A program made the translations under genes and the position numbers. A DNA stretch of 64,000 bases from Streptomyces lincolnensis (lineage in GTDB: Bacteria > Actinomycetota > Actinomycetes > Streptomycetales > Streptomycetaceae), in NCBI RefSeq assembly GCF_001685355.1, contig NZ_CP016438.1, positions 4,960,001 to 5,024,000 of the forward strand, written 5' to 3'. The notes under the pieces are model-generated. The model saw only the letters and a program-made list of their open reading frames with translations, was not told where the DNA came from and searched no databases. Positions 24,968 to 32,944 of this stretch are shown here, in pieces (the stretch's first letter is position 1; each line of letters begins with the position of its first letter).

Positions 24968-25795
24968 GTGACCCACGTACGACAGCACCATCCACAGGTG
25001 GTCGCCCACCGCGGAGCCTCCGAAGACGCTCCCGAGCACACGCTGGCCGCGTACCGGAAGGCGATCGAGGACGGCGCCGACGCCCTCGAATGCGATGTAC
25101 GCCTGACCGCGGACGGACATCTCGTCTGCGTCCACGACCGTCGCGTCAACCGTACGTCCAACGGCCGCGGAGCGGTCTCGGCGCTGGAGCTCGCCGACCT
25201 CGCCGCGCTGGACTTCGGTTCCTGGAAGACGCGGGACTCCTGGCGGACCCGGGACGAGGAGCCGGACTGGGAGCACCGTCCGGAGGACCGGGAGGAGACC
25301 TCGGTCCTGACCCTGGAGCGGCTGCTGGAGCTCGTCGCCGACGCCGGGCGCCGGGTGGAGCTGGCCGTGGAGACCAAGCACCCCACGCGCTGGGCGGGGC
25401 AGGTCGAGGAGCGGCTGCTGGTGCTCCTGAAGCGGTTCGGGCTCGACTCCCCGGCCTCGGCCGCCGAGTCGCCGGTGCGGATCATGAGCTTCTCGGCGCG
25501 TTCGCTGCACCGGGTGCGGGCGGCCTCGCCGACGCTGCCGACGGTCTATCTGATGCAGTTCGTCTCGCCCCGGCTGCGTGACGGGCGGCTGCCGGCGGGT
25601 GTCGGGATCGCGGGGCCGTCGATCCGGATCGTGCGGAACCATCCCGCCTACATCGAGCGCCTGAAGCGGGCCGGTCACCAGGTGCACGTGTGGACCGTGA
25701 ACGAGCCGGAGGACGTCGATCTCTGTCTCGACCTGGGCGTCGACGCCATCATCACCAACCGCCCGAGCGCGGTGCTGGACCGCCTGGGCCGCTGA
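24968..25795 (+). CDS. glycerophosphodiester phosphodiesterase
   Basis: A 275-residue GDPD-family TIM-barrel enzyme, expected to hydrolyse glycerophosphodiesters to glycerol-3-phosphate and an alcohol. Motifs: VVAHRGASEDAPEHTLAAY (residues about 11-29, catalytic HR and E), ALECDVRLTADGHLVCVHD (about 38-57, metal-binding E, D and the general-acid His), KHPTRW, and the C-terminal VHVWTVNEPEDV with INRP-like ITNRPSAVL. No signal peptide, so it is cytoplasmic. The GTG start has little ribosome-binding sequence. It is divergent from the HtrA-like gene. Confidence 0.92.
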   Translation: MTHVRQHHPQVVAHRGASEDAPEHTLAAYRKAIEDGADALECDVRLTADGHLVCVHDRRVNRTSNGRGAVSALELADLAALDFGSWKTRDSWRTRDEEPDWEHRPEDREETSVLTLERLLELVADAGRRVELAVETKHPTRWAGQVEERLLVLLKRFGLDSPASAAESPVRIMSFSARSLHRVRAASPTLPTVYLMQFVSPRLRDGRLPAGVGIAGPSIRIVRNHPAYIERLKRAGHQVHVWTVNEPEDVDLCLDLGVDAIITNRPSAVLDRLGR

Positions 25796-26101
25796 GCCAC
25801 CGGCCGACAGAAGAACGACAGAAGAACGTCGCCCGACAAGGGACACAGCGACCGGTAAAGGCATTTTTGCCGCCGACTGGTAAAGACCTGTGACGAAACT
25901 CTTGACCCATCCGTCCCTTTGACGCCATTCTCCAGCTTCGGCACACCGTCGAAATCCAGCCAGACGGTTACGGGGAGTGCTCCGGCGCGTTCGGTCCGTA
26001 TTCGCTCGTGACGAATGCGTCGGCGGAGGTCGATCGACCGGTTTCCGGTACAGGCCAATGGGGCATCCACACCGTGGCGTGGGGCGAAGGAGGTCTCGGG
26101 G
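25796..26101. other. intergenic region with a candidate promoter
   Basis: 306 bp. A 12-bp direct repeat, GACAGAAGAACG, occurs twice in tandem near 25806-25829. TTGACC (25902-25907) and CATTCT (25926-25931), 18 bp apart, could be a vegetative promoter for the ATP-binding protein gene. No open frame here is credible. Confidence 0.4.
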
Positions 26102-26653
26102 GTGGCGTTGGTGGTGGCACAGGAGGTGCCCACGTCGTCGAGCATGGCCGTACCCCATGGCCCTGCGGGCGTGGGCAAGGCAAGACACCGTATGCGGACG
26201 CAGTTGCGCCGTGGAGGAGTGTCGGAATCGGTCATCGACGACGCCGTACTGATTCTGTCCGAACTCTTGAGCAATGCGTGCAAGCACGGTCGGCCGTTGG
26301 GCGACGCCCTGGCCGGGGACGGTGATGTGCGCGCCGCGTGGCGTGTGGACCAGGGCGGCAGACTCACGGTCGAGGTGACGGACGGCGGTGGGCCCACCCG
26401 CCCGGCTCCGGCGACGCCCTCGGTCACCGCGCACGGCGGCCGCGGGCTGAACATCATCACCGCGCTGGCCGACGACTGGGGCGTCAGGGACGACGCCCGG
26501 GGCGAGGTCACGGTATGGGTGGTCGTCCACGAGGACGTTCATGATCCGGACGCCGGGCACCGCCGCGACGACTTCGCTACGCGCGTCACGGCACCGTCGG
26601 TCTCCGCACTGCCCGGCCTGGACTTCGCGGACGCCTTCGACGACCTGGACTGA
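26102..26653 (+). CDS. RsbW-like ATP-binding (HATPase) regulator
   Basis: A 183-residue stand-alone HATPase_c protein of the anti-sigma-kinase type numerous in Streptomyces. The N-box reads LILSELLSNACKHG (about 59-72), the G1 box is TVEVTDGGGPTRP (about 94-106) and the G2 box GGRGLNIITALADDWGV (about 117-133). The C-terminal 40 residues are acidic and probably disordered. The GTG at 26102 has an excellent AAGGAGGT 7 bases upstream, so longer in-frame starts are not favoured. No sigma or anti-sigma-antagonist gene is adjacent; the partner is unknown. Confidence 0.82.
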   Translation: MALVVAQEVPTSSSMAVPHGPAGVGKARHRMRTQLRRGGVSESVIDDAVLILSELLSNACKHGRPLGDALAGDGDVRAAWRVDQGGRLTVEVTDGGGPTRPAPATPSVTAHGGRGLNIITALADDWGVRDDARGEVTVWVVVHEDVHDPDAGHRRDDFATRVTAPSVSALPGLDFADAFDDLD

Positions 26654-26681
26654 GGCCGGCCGGCACCGCGCGCGTGCCGGA

Positions 26682-26727
26682 CCGTCCACAGGTCCACAGG
26701 TCGGCACATAGGCCGCCGTTGTCCACA
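26682..26727. promoter_or_regulatory. DnaA-box group upstream of the DUF5926 gene
   Basis: One perfect Streptomyces-consensus DnaA box, TTGTCCACA (26719-26727), is preceded by two imperfect ones, CCGTCCACA (26682-26690) and AGGTCCACA (26690-26698), all in the same orientation. The group lies in the 148-bp spacer between two plus-strand genes. Confidence 0.6.
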
Positions 26728-26801
26728 GGCTCCCTTCGGTCAACGCGCGAACGGCTAGGCTCGCGCCGTACGAGACGAGCCGTAACCGGGAGACACCCAT
26801 C

Positions 26802-27791
26802 ATGGCCAAGAAGCGACCCCAGACGAAGGCCAAGCGGCCGCAGCTCACGGACGGGGCCCGCGCCGTAGGCGCTGACGGGCACGTTCCGGTCGTCGGTGCG
26901 CGCGAGCCCTGCCCCTGTGGCAGCGGCCGCCGGTACAAGGCCTGTCACGGCCGGGCCGCCGCGCAGGCCGTGACCGAGCTGGTGCAGCGCCCCTTCGAGG
27001 GCCTGCCGGGCGAGGGCGACTGGGTGGCGCTGCGCGAGCTGGTGCCGGCCGCGACCGTCGAGCTGACGCTGAAGGGCGGTCTCCCCGAGGGCGTCCCGTC
27101 GGTCACGCTGGGCACGGTGCTGCCGATGGCGTGGCCCGCGCTGCGCCGCGACGACGGCTCGGTGCTGCTCGGCCTCCAGAACGACACGGCGTCGGGCGAC
27201 ATCAGCCGCGACCTCGCCGACACCCTCCAGCGCGCGCTCACCGCGCCCCCCGGCACTCCGGTGGAGGGCCGCCGCGCCCCGGCCGACGGTCCGCGGCTCC
27301 AGGACCTGCTCGACCCCGAAGGCGTGTTCGAGCCAGTTGTGCACGCGGGCTTCGAGTTCTGGGTTCCGGACGCGGAGAACGCCACTCCGGAGGTGACCGC
27401 TTCCCTGGAGCGGGCCAACGCCGCGGCGATCCCGACCGTGCGACTGACCGGTGTGGACGCGGCCTACTGGTGCGAGACGCCGGAGAAGAACCACCTGCGC
27501 TGGGTCATGCCGCACCCCGAGGAGCAGCTCCTGGACGCCCTGGCGCGGCTGCACGCGGCGGGCCGTGCGCATCTCGGTGACGGCACGCGCCTCGTGGGTT
27601 CCTTCCGCGCTCACGGGCTCACCGTCCCGGTCTGGGACCTGCCGAGCGAGATCACCGCGGAGGACATCGAGAAGCCGGCCGCGGAGTTCGCCGAGCGGCT
27701 CGCCGGCGCCCTCGCCAGCGACGCACCGCTGACCGCCAACGAGCGTCGCGCGCGCGGCGGCCTGACCAACCGGCAGGTCACGCTCAGTTGA
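26802..27791 (+). CDS. DUF5926 protein with SEC-C zinc motif
   Basis: A 329-residue conserved actinobacterial protein. An N-terminal SEC-C-type zinc-binding motif, PCPCGSGRRYKACHG (about 37-51), also found at the end of SecA, is followed by the DUF5926 region without catalytic signature. The N-terminus is lysine/arginine-rich (AKKRPQTKAKRPQ). The SEC-C motif suggests a contact with ribosomes or other protein partners, by analogy only. TAGGCT at about 26755 could be the -10, with a short leader and GGGAGA before the ATG. A DnaA-box group lies upstream. Confidence 0.85.
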   Translation: MAKKRPQTKAKRPQLTDGARAVGADGHVPVVGAREPCPCGSGRRYKACHGRAAAQAVTELVQRPFEGLPGEGDWVALRELVPAATVELTLKGGLPEGVPSVTLGTVLPMAWPALRRDDGSVLLGLQNDTASGDISRDLADTLQRALTAPPGTPVEGRRAPADGPRLQDLLDPEGVFEPVVHAGFEFWVPDAENATPEVTASLERANAAAIPTVRLTGVDAAYWCETPEKNHLRWVMPHPEEQLLDALARLHAAGRAHLGDGTRLVGSFRAHGLTVPVWDLPSEITAEDIEKPAAEFAERLAGALASDAPLTANERRARGGLTNRQVTLS

Positions 27792-27956
27792 CACAGTCGG
27801 TGCGGCTGACCGGTCGGTCAGCCGCACCGCGGCCTTGGTGAAAAGTTGACTCCGATTCCAACTCCCGCTCAGGACAAGCCAATCGGTGTCCGAATAGCCG
27901 AGGCGAAATCGAGATCGAATTTGCGAACAGCCGATCTCTTGTTACCGTTCCATTAG

Positions 27957-27994
27957 CCCGGTTGCTGGTGCATCCCCCGTCGCCAGCAACCGGG
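27957..27994. terminator. bidirectional terminator
   Basis: CCCGGTTGCTGG (27957-27968) pairs perfectly with CCAGCAACCGGG (27983-27994) around a 14-nt loop and is followed by TCTTTGTGT. It is placed between the convergent DUF5926 and secreted-protein genes. The preceding 100 bp are unusually AT-rich for this genome. Confidence 0.75.
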
Positions 27995-28035
27995 TCTTTG
28001 TGTGTCCGGGTTCCTTTACGCAGTGACGCCGTACG

Positions 28036-28632
28036 TCAACTGCCCGTAGGCACCCCGGAGTTGCTCCCGGCGCGCAGCAGCAGCGGTCCCTGTCCGGGAG
28101 CCGCCGCGAACTCCGCGACCGCCGTGTACCCGTCCACGTCCCGGCGGGTGCGTTCCCTGGGCGTCTCGCAACTGCCCGGCTCGTCCTCGGACCCCACCGC
28201 GCAATGCATCTGCACGGTGCGGCCGCCAGGACCCATGAGGCTCAGCACGGCCTCCAGCGCGCCGCCCGTCACATTGCGGTAGTAGGTCCGCGCCCAGGTC
28301 TGCTCACCCTGCGTCAGGACACAGGTCTGCGCCTCGACACCGTCGGGGGAGGTCAGTTCGGGACCGCAGCGGGCGGCGGTGGCCAGGCCGAGGCCGAGCA
28401 GGCGGGCGGGGTCGGCGGCGCCGGGTTCCTTGTGATCGTCGTGCGCGGAGGGCCGTACGGAAGAAGGTCGTACGGAAGGACGGACGGCGTCGCGCTCCTC
28501 GCCGTCCGCCTGTTCCGCAGAGCCGCCCGCCTGTTCCGCGGAGCCACCCACCTGTCCCGCGGACGCCACGGCCAGCGGCAGCGCGACCGCGCACACCACG
28601 ACGCCTGTGAGGGCGAGCAGACGAACGTTCAT
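28036..28632 (-). CDS. secreted protein of unknown function
   Basis: A 198-residue protein. The signal peptide LLALTGVVVCAVALPLAVASA is followed by a low-complexity linker with two GGSAEQA units and RPSVRPSSVRPS repeats (about 28-65). The folded part (about 75-198) has four cysteines (ARCGP, QTCVL, MHCAV, GSCET). It could be a small periplasm-like binding or enzyme-associated domain, but I recognise no family. It lies downstream of and in the same direction as the second primase-polymerase-like gene, 54 bp apart. Confidence 0.65.
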   Translation of the reverse strand: MNVRLLALTGVVVCAVALPLAVASAGQVGGSAEQAGGSAEQADGEERDAVRPSVRPSSVRPSAHDDHKEPGAADPARLLGLGLATAARCGPELTSPDGVEAQTCVLTQGEQTWARTYYRNVTGGALEAVLSLMGPGGRTVQMHCAVGSEDEPGSCETPRERTRRDVDGYTAVAEFAAAPGQGPLLLRAGSNSGVPTGS

Positions 28633-28686
28633 AGGCGGAAGATAACGACCGCGCGCGGGCGAAAGCGCCGCCCGCGCGCGACACCC

Positions 28687-29352
28687 CTACAACTCGGGTG
28701 CGCTCACACCCGTACGAGTGAGGGCCTCGACCACGGCGTCCACCACGGCCTCGACGTCCGGCACCCACGGGGCGGCCGAGCCGGGCAGCGGCGCGCGCTC
28801 CCAGCGGATCTCGCCCAGGCCGGTCTCGGACGGCGGCAAGGTGATGTAACCGCCCTCGCCGTGGAAGCGGAGGGAGCCGGGGACGAAGTCCTTGGCGTAC
28901 AGCAGTTCGCCCAACTGCTCCATGGAATAGGGCTTCACGAGGATCGCCCAACGGGTGGGCGAGGCGACGACCGGGCCGAGGCGCATGCCCTGACGGTCGA
29001 GGACGCTGAGGGCGCGGGCCGCCGGCAGGGCCGGAAGGCTGACCGCGCAGGGAGCGGTACCACCCGTGGCCAGGACGATCGGCGCGGCGGGTCGGTTGGC
29101 CCACCACCAGCGCACCATGCGCGCGTCGGTGGTGGCCGCGAGGAGACCGGGGTCGAAGGGGTGGGCACCGGGGACCGTGCATTCCGGGTCGGGGCAGCCG
29201 CAGCGGGCCCGACCCTCTGGGTCCGGAGCCACGCCGGGGAGTACGGGCCACTGCCATTCCGTGGCGAAGGTCAGGGCCGCGCTGATCAAATCAGGCCCCC
29301 CGTCGCTGCGCTGGGACAGGAGCCTGCGTCGCCTTCCGAGGATCTCGCGCAT
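28687..29352 (-). CDS. Prim-Pol-like protein, catalytic acids apparently lost
   Basis: A 221-residue protein related to the bifunctional primase/polymerase N-terminal domain: AALTFATEWQWPVLPGV at about 25-41, a CGCPDPECTVPGAHP cysteine cluster at about 51-65, WWWANRPAAPIVLATGG at about 81-97, and later GYITLPPSETGLG. Where active members show an IDLD-type motif, this protein reads APCAVSLPALPA, so metal-binding acids are not evident. It may be a non-catalytic relative used in regulation. A start with MREILGRRRRLLSQR and basic residues may bind nucleic acid. Divergent from the SpoIIE-type gene. Confidence 0.72.
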   Translation of the reverse strand: MREILGRRRRLLSQRSDGGPDLISAALTFATEWQWPVLPGVAPDPEGRARCGCPDPECTVPGAHPFDPGLLAATTDARMVRWWWANRPAAPIVLATGGTAPCAVSLPALPAARALSVLDRQGMRLGPVVASPTRWAILVKPYSMEQLGELLYAKDFVPGSLRFHGEGGYITLPPSETGLGEIRWERAPLPGSAAPWVPDVEAVVDAVVEALTRTGVSAPEL

Positions 29353-29844
29353 GAGCGCTCGTTCCTTTCCGTTGCACCGCTGGCAACACCGTGGACCACA
29401 TCACACCATGTGTCGATCACTTCACTGTGCGTACCTGTTGGCGCATCACACCCCTGTCCGAGACAAGGGGAACCCCTATGGGTCGAACACCGGCTGCGCC
29501 GCGGCAGCCGCGCCCATACTGCGGTGTATCAAAAGCTGAGCCTGGCGTGGGGGTGGCGAAGTCTGGCGTTTGCCGTCCCGCGTATTTCTCTTCGCCTCCG
29601 CCACGGGAGGATGGGGCTCGGTCGTCGGTGGCTAAGACGCCCGGGTCCGTCGCCAGGTTCCCGGGTGATTCCCAACCACCCCTGGCCTTCTCCGAGTACG
29701 TACCCATCACGACCGCTGTGACGCTCTGTTGAGCAAGGCCAGTCGACCGCAATAAGCGCTTGCCTAAGGCAGTTTTAAGCCAAGTTCGCCTTTTGGCAAG
29801 TGGTGCACCACCGCCTCATGGACACCAGGAATCCCGGCAGGACA
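29353..29844. other. divergent regulatory region with palindromes
   Basis: About 490 bp between the Prim-Pol-like gene (minus) and the SpoIIE-type gene (plus). It holds TGCCTAAGGCA (29761-29771, a perfect 11-bp palindrome) and GCCAA...TTGGC (29779-29797). There is also CCCCTGTCCGAGACAAGGGG near 29452, imperfectly palindromic. GC content is lower than in the flanks. No coding is likely. Confidence 0.45.
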
Positions 29845-31356
29845 ATGCTGGACATCCCCTCACGAGTGCGTGTACATGTGGAGACACTGCTAGCGGCGCA
29901 GAATGACATGGGGGTTTGCGATGCTTTTGAGCAATACGCACCGGTCGGAAAGCCGGACGCCATGAACGCCCCTCACCCTCCGAAAGTGGCTGGAATCGAT
30001 TCAACGGTTCCCGCACCCGCACACACTGTCGCGCCCGCGCCAGCCGCCTCGGGCACCTCAGCGGTGCTCGCACCGAACGCACCGGGCGCCCTGCTCCAGG
30101 ACCGGCTCGCCGGCTGGGTCTCGGACCTCACGACCCTGCACGAACTCACCGAACGCCTGGCCCGCACGGACGTGCTCGCCGACGCCCTCCAGGAGGTGCT
30201 GCGCGCCGGAGCCGCCCTGGTCGGCGCCCGCCGCGGCCTCGTCGTCCTGGAACCCGGCGACGGCCTCGGCCCCGACACCACCATCGGCCTCGGCCTCGCC
30301 CGCGCCGACCTCGGGTCCATCGAGACCGTGCCGCGCAGCGCGATGTCGTACGGCAGGATCCTCGACGGCCTGCCGGGCGGTGACGGTGAGATCGCCGAGC
30401 CCGATCTGCTCTCCGAGGACGGCCTCGACCCCCGCCACCGCGAGGTGGCCGCCCGCCTCGGCTACGCCGCCTGCTACGCGCTCCCCCTGACCACCGAGGA
30501 CCCCTGCCGGCTCGGCGCCGCCGTGTGGCTCTACGACGAGCCCGCCGAACCGAGCGAGCGCCAGCGCCACCTCGTCGGGCTGTACGCCCGCTACGCCGGC
30601 GAGCACCTGGCGCGGCTCGTCGAGCTGGAGCGCACGCGCGCGTGCATGGCGACCATGTCCGAGGAGCTGCTGCCGTCCCGGCTCCCGCGCGTGGCCGGCA
30701 TGCGGCTCGCCGCCCGGCACCGCACCTGCGCCCGGGGCGGCGGCGACTGGTACGACGCGCTGCCGCTGCCGGACGCCGCCCTCGGGCTCGCGGTGGGTTC
30801 CGTGACGGGGTCCGGGCCCAGCGCGATCGCCGCGATGGGACGGCTCAGAGCGTCCCTGAGGGCGTACGCCGTGATGGAGGGCGAGGACCCGGTCGCCGTC
30901 CTGTCCGACCTGGAGCTGCTGCTCAGGCTCACCGAGCCGGCCCGCTCGGCCACCGCGCTGTTCGCCTACTGCGAACCCGCGCTGCGCAAGATCACGCTGG
31001 CCGGTGCCGGACACAGCCCGCCGCTGCTGATCGGCGAGCGGCGCACGCAGTTCGTGGAGACGTCCGTGTCCGCGCCGCTCGGGATGCTCGCCTGCTGGGA
31101 GGCGCCGAGCGTGGAGCTCCAGGTGCAGCCGGGGGAGACGGTTCTGCTGTACACCGACGGACTGCTGCACCGCACCGGCGACCCCACGGACCGCGCCTTC
31201 GCCCGGCTGCACTCGGCCGCGGCCGGTGTGCCGAAGGCGCTGCGGTCCGACCCCGGCGCCGTCGCCGACCACGTCCTGCGGGCCGTGCTGCCGGACGGGC
31301 TGGACTCGGCGGACTCCGAGGAGGACGTGGTGCTGCTCGCGGCTCACTTCGAGTAG
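29845..31356 (+). CDS. SpoIIE-type (PP2C) phosphatase with GAF-like domain
   Basis: A 503-residue protein: N-terminal region with MLDIPSRVRVHVETLLAAQ, a GAF-like sensory domain (about 75-265), then a SpoIIE/PPM phosphatase domain (about 285-500). The domain opens with GGGDWYDALPL (first metal Asp) and ends EEDVVLLAAHFE (last metal Asp), but the central motif usually written GDVxGHG reads GSVTGSG, so one metal-coordinating Asp is replaced by Ser. Such phosphatases normally dephosphorylate anti-sigma-factor antagonists. Activity here is doubtful. The start could instead be GTG 29800 or ATG 29818; I prefer 29845. Confidence 0.78.
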   Translation: MLDIPSRVRVHVETLLAAQNDMGVCDAFEQYAPVGKPDAMNAPHPPKVAGIDSTVPAPAHTVAPAPAASGTSAVLAPNAPGALLQDRLAGWVSDLTTLHELTERLARTDVLADALQEVLRAGAALVGARRGLVVLEPGDGLGPDTTIGLGLARADLGSIETVPRSAMSYGRILDGLPGGDGEIAEPDLLSEDGLDPRHREVAARLGYAACYALPLTTEDPCRLGAAVWLYDEPAEPSERQRHLVGLYARYAGEHLARLVELERTRACMATMSEELLPSRLPRVAGMRLAARHRTCARGGGDWYDALPLPDAALGLAVGSVTGSGPSAIAAMGRLRASLRAYAVMEGEDPVAVLSDLELLLRLTEPARSATALFAYCEPALRKITLAGAGHSPPLLIGERRTQFVETSVSAPLGMLACWEAPSVELQVQPGETVLLYTDGLLHRTGDPTDRAFARLHSAAAGVPKALRSDPGAVADHVLRAVLPDGLDSADSEEDVVLLAAHFE

Positions 31357-31456
31357 CGGCCCGCGCTCCCCTCGGTAACAGGCCCAACGGCCCTGGGCCC
31401 CCTTCTGTACGACCGTACGATGGAGGGGGTCCAGTGCCGTATCTAGGAGGATGACC

Positions 31457-32917
31457 GTGGCCGACGAGCTCACCCCGGAGAACCCGGAAGAGACCGAAGA
31501 GCCGATCAAGCAGCGGAAGAACGGGCTGTACCCGGGCGTGTCCGACGAACTCGCCGAGAGCATGCAGTCCGGCTGGGCCGACACCGAGCTGCGCGACCTG
31601 GAGCCGGTCCCGCAGGCCGCCGAGACCGCCGCGCGCCGCGCCGCGCTGTCGGCGCGGTTCCCGGGCGAGCGTCTGGTGATCCCCGCGGGCAACCTGAAGA
31701 CCCGCTCGAACGACACGGAGTACGCGTTCCGGGCGTCGGTCGAGTACGCGTACCTGACCGGCAACCAGACCGAGGACGGCGTGCTCGTGCTGGAGCCGGC
31801 CGCCTCCGGCGGGCACACCGCCACGCTGTACCTGCTGCCGCGCTCCGACCGGGAGAACGGCGAGTTCTGGCTGTCCGGCCAGGGCGAGCTGTGGGTCGGC
31901 CGGCGCCACTCCCTGACCGAGGCGGAGAAGCTCTACGGCATCCCCGCCTCCGACGTGCGGGAACTCGCGGACGCCCTGCGCGAGGCCACCGGCCCCGTCC
32001 GCGTCGTCCGCGGCTACGACGCCGGTGTCGAGGCCGCGCTGACCGACAAGGTCACCGCCGAGCGCGACGAGGAGCTGCGGGTCTTCCTCTCCGAGGCGCG
32101 GCTGGTCAAGGACGCGTTCGAGATCGGGGAGCTCCAGAAGGCGGTCGACTCGACCGTGCGCGGCTTCGAGGACGTCGTGAAGGTCCTCGACAAGGCGGAG
32201 GCCACCTCCGAGCGGTACATCGAGGGCACGTTCTTCCTCCGCGCGCGCGTGGAGGGCAACGACGTCGGCTACGGCACGATCGCCGCGGCCGGGCCGCACG
32301 CGTGCACGCTGCACTGGGTGCGCAACGACGGACCGGTGCGCTCCGGTGACCTGCTCCTCCTGGACGCGGGTGTCGAGACGCACACGTACTACACCGCCGA
32401 CGTCACCCGGACGCTGCCGATCAACGGTCGTTTCAGCGCCCTCCAGAAGAAGATCTACGACGCCGTGTACGACGCCCAGGAGGCCGGGATCGCGGCCGTG
32501 CAGCCCGGGGCGAAGTACCGCGACTTCCATGGCGCGGCGCAGCGGGTGCTGACCGAGCGGCTCGTGGAGTGGGGGCTCGTCGAGGGCCCGGTCGAGCGGG
32601 TGCTGGAGCTGGGTCTCCAGCGGCGGTGGACGCTGCACGGGACGGGGCACATGCTCGGCATGGACGTGCACGACTGCGCTGCCGCGCGGACCGAGACGTA
32701 TGTCGAGGGAGTGCTGGAGCCGGGGATGGTGCTGACCGTCGAGCCCGGGTTGTACTTCCAGGCCGATGATCTGACCGTGCCCGAGGAGTACCGCGGGGTC
32801 GGTGTGCGGATCGAGGACGACATCCTGGTGACGGAGTCCGGGAACCGGAATCTGTCGGACGGGCTGCCTCGCCGTTCCGACGAGGTCGAGACCTGGATGG
32901 CGTCGCTGAAGGGCTGA
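31457..32917 (+). CDS. pepP: Xaa-Pro aminopeptidase (aminopeptidase P)
   Basis: A 486-residue M24 family creatinase-fold enzyme releasing N-terminal residues before proline. N-terminal domain about 50-220. The catalytic pita-bread domain carries the five metal ligands: Asp in LLLDAGVETH and YYTADVTRT, His in LHGTGHMLGMDVHD, Glu in LTVEPGLYF and Glu in VRIEDDILVT. AGGAGG abuts an ATG at 31451 but sits 6 bases before the GTG at 31457, so I take the GTG (MADELTPEN). Cytoplasmic. Preceded by TACGACCGTACGATGGAGG-like sequence that may hold the promoter. Confidence 0.93.
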   Translation: MADELTPENPEETEEPIKQRKNGLYPGVSDELAESMQSGWADTELRDLEPVPQAAETAARRAALSARFPGERLVIPAGNLKTRSNDTEYAFRASVEYAYLTGNQTEDGVLVLEPAASGGHTATLYLLPRSDRENGEFWLSGQGELWVGRRHSLTEAEKLYGIPASDVRELADALREATGPVRVVRGYDAGVEAALTDKVTAERDEELRVFLSEARLVKDAFEIGELQKAVDSTVRGFEDVVKVLDKAEATSERYIEGTFFLRARVEGNDVGYGTIAAAGPHACTLHWVRNDGPVRSGDLLLLDAGVETHTYYTADVTRTLPINGRFSALQKKIYDAVYDAQEAGIAAVQPGAKYRDFHGAAQRVLTERLVEWGLVEGPVERVLELGLQRRWTLHGTGHMLGMDVHDCAAARTETYVEGVLEPGMVLTVEPGLYFQADDLTVPEEYRGVGVRIEDDILVTESGNRNLSDGLPRRSDEVETWMASLKG

Positions 32918-32944
32918 CGGCCCCGCGCCCCCGAGGGGGATGCA

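Noticed and set aside
24899..26938. 679-residue minus-strand frame over the glycerophosphodiesterase and ATPase genes
   Set aside because: It is antisense to clearly coding genes and has atypical composition.
27850..27994. Riboswitch or small RNA before the terminator
   Set aside because: The hairpin lies between convergent genes and behaves as a terminator. I could not match the AT-rich preceding stretch to a known riboswitch.
31451..31456. ATG start of aminopeptidase P
   Set aside because: AGGAGG touches this ATG directly. The GTG six bases later has proper spacing and is favoured.
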